A DNA stretch of 64,000 nt from Acanthornis magna. Taxonomy: Eukaryota > Chordata > Aves > Passeriformes > Acanthizidae. Below are positions 50,001-59,000 of the stretch, in pieces. Where the stretch lies: NCBI GenBank assembly GCA_036785705.1, contig JAWUZG010000036.1, positions 10,473,501 to 10,537,500 of the forward strand, given 5' to 3'. The notes beneath the pieces are model-generated. The model saw only the letters and a list, made by a program, of their open reading frames with translations, had not been told where the DNA came from and ran no database searches. Every line of letters begins with the position of its first letter. Position 1 is the stretch's first letter. A program made the position numbers and the translations under genes.

Positions 50001-53000
50001 TGCCATGCAATGCTACTGCTGGACTTTTCTAGTATCATTAAGAACCTAATGAAGTTCCTTTTCCTTTAGGTTGTTGGTTGGTTCGCCCTGGAGTGGCTAT
50101 CCTGCTAACAGAACTGGGGATATATACGCATGTCCTGTAGGTGTGTCCAAAAACACATGCAAAAAATTGAATTTACAAGGTACTTTCTGACTAACAATAT
50201 CTTGCTGCAATTGTTCAGTTTTTCCTGGTGTTTGTACGAGGCCGATCTGCCTTATTAAAACCTTTCTTAACTAGCTGCGTAATCTCAGATTCTGTGGGGG
50301 TGTGTGTGCTGCAAGGCCCCAGCGCCAGCTGCTGCTGTGACCCGTGTCTGTCTGAGCAGAAACTGCTCTGCTGCTGGAGTCCAGCCAGCGGTGCCAGCTG
50401 CTGGAGACACTCCAGAGGGTGACACTGGGGTCTCATGTCACCCCCTGGAGCAGCTGGGGTCCTTACCATCTGGCCACGGGGCAGGAACAGTGTGGGTCCC
50501 AAAGCCAGTGGCTGGTGGGCACTGGGCTCTCTGGCATTGAAGGGCTCCATTCTTGCGTCCTGAGGCGAGCAGCTGGGGGGACAAGTGTCCTTGTCTTCCC
50601 TAAACCAGGCAGGGGTGTATGTCTGTGTTTACAAAATAAGTATAAAATGGAGTCCAGGTTTGGAGACAGTGAAAATACGGGGCAGCAGAGTGTGCTGAGG
50701 TGCCTCCTTTATGCTTATTTGTGGTGCAGACCATTTCTGCCCTCCACTGCCCCTTCCAGTTTTTTGTCTAAAGCCTGATAGTGGATCAGAGGAGTCTGAT
50801 GTCCTGAGGAATGTAATATTAGCTGCTCAGCTGCAGCTACTCAGTCAGCCAAAAATACACAGTAGGTAGATCGTTTCTTCCTCTCTTTTGCCTTCATCTC
50901 TCTTGAGGGCAGAGACTCTAAATGGCCATACTTAATTCATGTCTATAGTTAATAGTTAGCAATTTTTTTCCCAAAGATTGGCTTCTGTTTCTTTTGTCTC
51001 AGAATTGTATGCAGCTGTTTGGAAAAGGCAGCTTAGATTCTGAGAAATCACGTTTTTGTAAAGGAATTCTAACTTAGTAAATTGCTTCTACATATTATTT
51101 ATTATTGTATCATTAATTAATCTAATTTTATTTCAGCTTTAATAAATATTCCAAATGTGACTGAAATTAAAGAGGACATGAACCTTGGCTTGACTCTGAT
51201 ACAGAACTCAAAAACTGGAGGATTTTTGGTATGTATCAAGATCATATTCAGTACACATAGAAACTTCTGAGGAGAATGAAGAAATGAGAATTGTCCACTT
51301 TTTTTCATAAGTGCAAGCTAAATGTATTTCATTATGTAGCATGGATTAATATGTTTTTTGCGTGTTTTAAAATTTCCATCCCACTGCAATTACCCAGGGT
51401 CCAAAACCAATTGTGAAATATGTTATTAATGCAGAAAAATTATGAAGTCTCTCTGTTGTTTAACAACTCAGTAATTTAAGTCAGACAATACAGGCAAGAA
51501 TATTTCCACCATTAAATTCTTTAAGGCAGTCTTGTATAGCTCTGATTGCATTCTCAAAAGTCTTTATATAATGTCCTCCACCATTTGCACTTGCACAGGC
51601 ACTGTTCTCCTGAGATATTAGAATTTCTAGTCCCATGGGTCTGTGATGTGTTTTATTTGGTCAGTTAGCTTGAGGAGGATGCATTTTCTCTATGTATATT
51701 CCACAAACCACTGTCCTTGGAGCCTGTAAAACAGAATTCTTACTCAAAAGGAAGTGAATGCCTCTTTAATATGCTTTTTTGTGATCTTAACCGTGAGCAT
51801 GAAAACTGTTGCTGTGTAGGTGTATTCCAGTTTGGTGTAACAATGTGCAGTTAATAAGTGAAACAGTAAATTACAGACAGAAGAGCTCTAGTCTGTCCTT
51901 AAGCTTCTTATTTTTTACAAAATTTGCATCTCCTTAGTAATTACAAAAGTGTTCAAATATTTATTGTATTCATTAACACTTAGCCCAGTTTACTGAAGTG
52001 CTTAAAAGTAGGCCTAATTCCAACCTTTCCAGCAGCTCTCGTGGAATTAGTAAAGTTATTCATAACTTGAAAATACAGCAACAGTGCTTTTCTTGACTTC
52101 TGGTTTGAAAAAGCACTGATTAAAAAAATCTTATTCTGCCTCTTGAGTAATACTTTCAGCTACTGTTAAAATCCTATGCATATCCACTTTTAATGAGTAC
52201 GAGAAACTGCAGAGTTTTAAAATATCTCATGGAGGAAAATTAACTTCTTTCTGTTAAAAAGAATGCCCTGATCCATATGTTATTGATTGACTCTCCTTAA
52301 ATTGCATGAATTTAAATTTGAATTCTAAGACATAAACAGCCACGTCTTTGTCAACAGAAGCTCTTTTTGACATGAGGAGAATGGGGTACTGGGGACAGGT
52401 GCTTATCTGTGACTCAGCCTCAACAAATACCGAAAGCCCCATGATTTAGTGGTGGCAGGTATGGGACTCTATGCGTGGACTGCCCACTCGTAGCTGCAAG
52501 CTGCTGCCAGCCAGGACTTTGCTCCGAGGCTCTGCCTGTGGCAGCTGGCCTCTGCAGTCGGCTCTTGGGGTTATTTCAGGGCTTCCTCCTCCCAGCTCGC
52601 TGCTGTCCTTCCTCCTGTGGCCTCAGCCTCCCTCCACCTGTCCCAGCTCCGTGCACAGTCCCTGGGCTGCTTGGCATGGGAGGTGACCCAGGCTGATGTG
52701 TCTGTGCTGCAGTTCCCAAGTCCCGCTGGCTCAGCTCTTTGATGCCATGGGATTGCTTCCCACAGGTATTCTCAGTACAGGGCAGTCGTTTCCCACACGC
52801 TCATTACATTTTTCTGAGGCATGCTTAGTCCTGTTGGAGTGGTGCTGAAGAATTTCACCGATGGTTAACAACGTTTCTCTGGATTTCCCGTCTAACTTTC
52901 TATCAGTTTGTTTTTTGGACAGTGCTGTGCCTTTAGTCGAAAGAAGCAGCCCTTACCTCTCTGCATTAAAATCTCCCTTCTGTGTTTGACACCCCACAGC

Positions 53001-56000
53001 CACTCACCTTTCTCCTTTGCCTTGCTAAACAAATGGAGAGGTTTTTGGCTGAAACGTGCTTTTTAAACTACACCTCTCTCAAACATCAATGGCCAGATCT
53101 ATGCTGTATTCCACGAGAGCTTTTCCCAGGCACTATACAGTGTATGTGGTATTTCCCCAATTCAACAGCTTCCTGTTGCATATCTTTAAGCCATATTTTC
53201 TTTGCGTGCTGGCTGCATGCTGGCGGTCACCCTGCAGTCATCCAGTGCCTGATCCATCTGCTTCTCTCCCATTCAATGATATTCCAGTTTATGTCCACAT
53301 TTCTTAACACTAGTTCTGAAGGGCAAGTCTGTGTGCCTTTATAGTATTTTGCCTTTCAAGTTCATCAGTCCTAGATAGGTGATCTCCCCTGCATTAATGC
53401 CTGCAAAAATCTTAAATTTGTGACTGAATCAAAGCTAGAACATTAGAGCTTCCCCCGCCTTTTTTTTCCTGAAGATCAACAAAGATTATTAGAACATTTT
53501 TGCTTTTTGCTTGAAGATTGACATCACAATTTTGAACTACCACCAACAGAGGAAAAAATTATAAAATGGGCAAATAAGATTGATCTAATGAACTTTAACT
53601 TTAAACACCAATAACTCTCTTCCAGCTTCATAGTTACCATTATAGCTGATTTATTTTGTCCCTTTCACCTGTCTAAAGATCTGTCTTTTCCAGAAAGAAT
53701 TAATCATGCCCCATGTAGCAGCTAAAAAAAGCATTTATCTCAAGATCCGATAATGTGGATATACTTCCTTTCTCGTCTAGAAAAATGACCATCTGGTCAA
53801 ATATCTTAGGATGGTTTGATGTCTCTCGCTGCTAAACCAGTGGGTGATTTAGCTCATTTTTTAATTTACTTTTGAATTTAATTACCTTTTTTAGCTCCCA
53901 GTATTCTTGAGAGAAGTGTAATAGTCCCTCTTTTCCTAAAAAGAGGGTGGTGCAACCAGAGTGTATATGTAAGGAAGCTATAATTTCTTACAGAACTCTT
54001 GGAGAGAGGTTATGCAGAGGTTATATTTATTTCCCAGAGTTTCTAATATTTTCTTTCAAGAAGGAAATACACCCGCCGATCCACCGCCTCAACCCCCCCC
54101 CCACACACACACACACAACTCCCCCTACATTCTCACGACAAAATACTGTGTTAAAGTGCGGTTGGTACGAGTACATATAAAGATGTATAAAAATAGGAGC
54201 TGGCTGATCCAGCGGAGCGCCGTGCGCTCCGCTCGGCGCGCTGCCGCCACCTGCCGGCCACGCGCGGGACTGCACCGCGGGGCCGCGCCGCCACCGCGCA
54301 CACGGCGCGCCCGGGATGGGACCGGGACGGGGACCGGGATGGACACCGGGATGGACACCGGGATGGACACCGGGATGGGGACGGGCACCGGGATGGGGAC
54401 CGGGATGGGCACCGGGATGGGACCGGGACGGGCACCGGGATGGGACCGGGATGGGCACCGGGATGGGCACCGGGATGGGACCGGGACGGGCACCGGGATG
54501 GGACCGGGATGGGGACTGGGATGGACACCGGGATGGACACCGGGATGGGGACCGGGATGGGGACCGGGATGGGACCGGGACGGGGGGCCGGGATGGACAC
54601 CAGGATGGGCACCGGGATGGGACCGGGACGGGGGGCCGGGATGGGGACTGGGATGGGGACCAGGATGGGGACAGCGATGGGGACCGGGATACGGACGACC
54701 GGGATGGACACCGGGATGGGGACCGGGATACGGACGGAGATGGGCACCGGGATGGGGACCGGGAGGGACCCTGGAATGGGGACTGGGGCGGGGACCGGGA
54801 TACGGACCGGGACGGGCACCGGGAGGGGGACTGGGATGGGCACCGGAATAGGGACCGGGATGGGGACCGGGATGGGGACTGAGATCATCGCCGGCAGGAA
54901 ATCCGCTCTGTCTGAGCCGAGAAAGGCTGTGCTTGACCTCATAACCCAAGAGAGCTTCCCTGATCCTATATGCCTGCCATTCTGCTTGTGGTGGTTTTGT
55001 GTATAGATATGGTGAGACAAGTATTTGTTGGTTTTATAGTTTCTTTTTGTTGCTGTTTTTTAAGACGTGTGGTCCCTTGTGGGCACAGCAGTGTGGAAGA
55101 CAATACTATGCTACAGGAGTTTGTTCTGAAATCAGTCCAAGTTTCGAGATCCTAAGAAGCTTTTCTCCTGCTGTTCAAAGTAAGGCAATATATGCAAAAC
55201 AGATTCAATTAAAAGACAAACAAACAAACATTTCAAACAAAATCAACATGCATTGTGTTGGGGATTGTTAGTTTTGATTTCTTAAAGAAATGTATGTGCC
55301 AAAAGCAAAGTCTTGTGATTGATATGTAAAGACTGACAAATTGTGATCCAATGCCGATGTAAATATGGTCTCAATCTTCTGTATTCAGAGGCATTGCAGC
55401 AGTGCAGGCTCAAAACCTGCATATGCTCCTATTGAGTCCTCATTCTGGCAAAACCTTCTGATCTAAAGTGTTGCATGTGTGAGATCTAAATATGCACCTC
55501 TGGATTTAGTTGAACAGTGTATTGAGAGTGCAAGTACATTTAATGTCCACTTCTTATTTTTGTTTTAGAGTGTTCCTCTGTTATAGATGTTGTGGTGGTT
55601 TGTGATGAGTCAAACAGCATTTATCCCTGGGATGCAGTGCGGGCATTTTTGAAAAAATTTGTGCAAGGCTTAGACATAGGCGTTAACAAGACCCAGGTAA
55701 GTCAAAGACATATTTGAGAAAAACTAAAAAAACCCAAATAAAACAAAACCCAAACCAGCCAATTTTAAAGGAAACCAAGTATGATTTTGTGTAACTAGAG
55801 TACCACCCTCAAAGCCACAGATTACATAGTTATCCTACTCAGTGTTGGGGATTTTATCTCATGGTTAGCCTATTTCAAAAGGGATCAGTAATTTGATCCA
55901 AAATACAAATTAATTGAAATAGAAGTCTAGGTTATATCTCTGGGAGTCAGATCTCTTTCATGCATTAGGTGTAAAAGGAGTTAAAAATGCAACCTTTGGG

Positions 56001-59000
56001 GATGTGATAAAAGTAGAACAGATTTCTAGTGGGCTTTTCATACAGCTCTTACCTTCCAACTGCTGCATCTTTAAAACAGGAGTTTTTCCTGCTGGTTTAC
56101 TCATTGACATTTGAGGGTTTTTTCCTTTTTGTTTGATGTTGGTAAGGAAAATTTTATTGCCTTTTTTTGTTTTAAACACCTTCTGTCTTTACAGTTGTCC
56201 ATTTTCCCTAAACTGTGAACAAAGACTGGGGCACTGGAAATCTCTCTCCCAAAGGCTGCCTTCTTCCTTGGGCTACTTTGGAAGTGAGGTGCTTAAAAGC
56301 TAGGCTTCCTGCTCAGTTCTTTCTGAACCTCACCTTTAGCATCTTCTCCTATTTTCTTTCATTTTAAATGTACATCTTATCATATGTCATTATCTTCACC
56401 TATATTAAGTAGGGTTTGCAGTGTTGTAAAATAACTAACCTTTAGGACTTCCTTAGAAGAGGTCAGACTGAGGTGCTGTCAGCTTGTAGAATTATTGCTA
56501 TTTTCTCATTTGTCCCAGATCTCCTTGCATTATTGCTATCCATCAGCTCTTCCAGAAGTAACCAAGCAAACATTTAATGTCTACTATTGCAGATTGTTTG
56601 CAGTAACATACTGTAGTCCATAACAAATTATATAAAGGGCAAGAACATTTTAGCTTTCTTTGCTTTTCAAGTGTGTTAATCATAATTGGCTTTGTATGTG
56701 TTGAAAGCAAATTGTGCATCTGCAGACATTTTACACCAACCTGACACATAAGTAAGTATCATGATTCTATGTAACTAATGGTAAAGCATCATAATCTAAC
56801 ATAATTCTTTTATTGCATAGGTGGGTTTAATTCAGTATGCTAATGATCCCCGTGTAGTCTTCAACTTGAATACATACCAAACTAAGGATGAGGTTGTTGC
56901 AGCAATGGAGAAAACATTTCAGAAAGGAGGAGATCTCACTAATACGTTCAAAGCCATTGACAATGCAAGGTGAGATGCATTGATGATTTACTGTGCAACT
57001 GTTGTAACTTACCTTATGTGGCAATGAGAACATCTCGAATTTCATTCCTGCTGGGAAACCATGTGCAAAGGACCTCTTGAGTAGGTTCCCAGCTCTAGGC
57101 AGAATCCGTCAGGAGCATTTACAGTGTCCCATGCAGAATAGTACAGAGATATGTAAACCAGAGTTGCTGAAAATCATGTTGTTAACCATGGGGTTAAACT
57201 CTACTCTAAAGTAATTCTGGTACCCAACAGAATTGTTTGTTCTGTCACAGATCTCTAAACATGACAGTGCATCAAACATAGTGGACAAGGTTTTAGGAAA
57301 GATACAAAAGCATTGAAAGAACTTCATCCAGGGATTCAGTGGGCCCAGTAACATTTGTGTTTGCAGGTCAGGCTTTGGTTGATGGCAGAGAAAATAAAAC
57401 CTCTTGTCTCTTGTCAGTTTGTCACTGCAGCACCACAAGTGTGAAAAATAGGGAAAACTTAAAACCATGTATTTTGACTCTGAATATGTATACAAATCAG
57501 GTCTGTTTCTCAACAGGAAGATACTGTTTTGAAGTTGAATCAAGTACAGAACTCTAGGCCAAAATACATGCTGAATCAAATGGACTTGAGAATTTGGTTT
57601 AGGAACAGAATCAGCCTTCAACAGAGTCAATATTTGCAGTGATATTGAGAAGCCAATTATTAATTCTCTTCCACTTTTGTCTGAGCTTGGTGATGCCAAT
57701 TCCTGATGTCATCAAACTTTAATAGTTCTGATAAAACCCCCTTTTCATTTAGAAATATTTGTACCAACCCCCCCCCCCCAAAAAAAGCAAACCAAATAAC
57801 AAAAAAAACCCAACCAGCTTTTCCTGGAATTTACATTTCTGACAGAAACACCATCCAGTCCATCCTGTCCTACATTTTTTTTTCTACTTCTCTGATTACA
57901 TTTCCTTATGCACTACAGAAGCACCTTGTTCTAATTCAGTGATGGATATATTTATTACATATTACATATTTAGTACATATTACAGGATATGTCCTGGGTT
58001 CCATCCATGGTAGATTGATATGTGACAAACCCAATGTTTTATAACAGACAGTATGCCTTCTCACCTGAATCGGGAGGACGCCCGACAGCCACAAAGGTGA
58101 TGGTTGTTGTGACAGACGGTGAATCACATGATGGCTCCAACTTGAAAACAGTGATAGGTAAATGCAATGAAGACAATATAACCAGATTTGGCATTGCTGT
58201 AAGTAATACTAAAATTATACATTACTGGATTTTTGAAAGATTGTTATGTTGTGTCTGTATGAACGTGCATAAATGTTTTATAATGCATGCATTGTTATGC
58301 TGGTGAGACTGACACAAAGTCAAGCTAATCCTAAGAACTGGTAAAATATTGGTCTTTTGACTGTCTAGAAAAGCAAGACTAGAATTGCCTGAGCAACTTC
58401 AGTGGTCTTCTCCTTTGCCATAGCTTATGTATCTTTCCTGTATGAACGGTCCTTTGCATAGGAATAAAATCTAATAAGCAATTCAGTAATATGAATAAAG
58501 CTTTTGGGTTTTTTTTAATATGTAGAATATCTGCTAAAATAGTACAGAGAGAAATGGTGTAGCACCATGATTTCTTTCACACTTCTTATTTTGCTGTTTG
58601 TTTGTTTTTTTTTATACAAGGTTTTGGGATACTTAATAAGGCATGAACTTGATACTAAAAACTTAATTAAAGAAATCAAGGGAATTGCTAGTCATCCAAC
58701 GGAAAAGTATTTCTTCAATGTGTCATCTGAGGCTGCACTACTGGAAGAAGCAGGAACACTTGGAGAGCGCATTTTTAGTATAGAAGGTAAAATACTCAAT
58801 GTATCTGAAAAATTAGACAAGATTCTCCCAACTGACATGCTGAGGATTTTATTTAGCTTCAGCTTGGTGCAGTATTGTGAAAATGAGGGGCAGCTGGAGC
58901 TGCAGGCTGCTCCCTGATCACCAGGTGGGTTCTGGTTTGTACAGGTGTTCCTCCAACTACTCCACCCCTAATCAGCCTGAGCTTCAAGTTATTTTGTGCA

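Larger units (their letters stand above)
42136..50069 (+). other. ITGA2: ITGA2 intron 2 (7.9 kb)
   Basis: Mostly AT-rich. Holds a CpG cluster at 43245-43335, a small CR1 3' piece at 43836-43905, A/C-rich low complexity at 44197-44300, a T18 run at 45892-45909 and an (AT)10 run at 49729-49748. A 133-codon open frame at 47690-48091 is unrecognised. No RNA gene seen. Confidence 0.85.
51229..55064 (+). other. ITGA2: ITGA2 intron 4 with minisatellite
   Basis: 3836 bp. AT-rich at first, with a GC-richer patch at about 52440-52720. It then holds a C-run plus (AC)n at 54093-54118, a CpG-dense block at 54200-54314 and the G-rich minisatellite at 54315-54882, before the exon 5 acceptor. Confidence 0.9.

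Noticed and set aside
54012..55020. Long open frames (up to 289 codons) on both strands over the minisatellite, with Pro/Gly/Asp-rich repeats
   Set aside because: They follow from a repeat unit lacking stop codons; several frames are open at once, and the 11-bp units shift frame. They lie inside an ITGA2 intron.
58567..58786. Hydrophobic leader [18 protein letters not shown] before ITGA2 exon 9, resembling an alternative start
   Set aside because: It comes from the polypyrimidine tract before the acceptor, inside the alpha-I domain, and starting there would give a broken domain.
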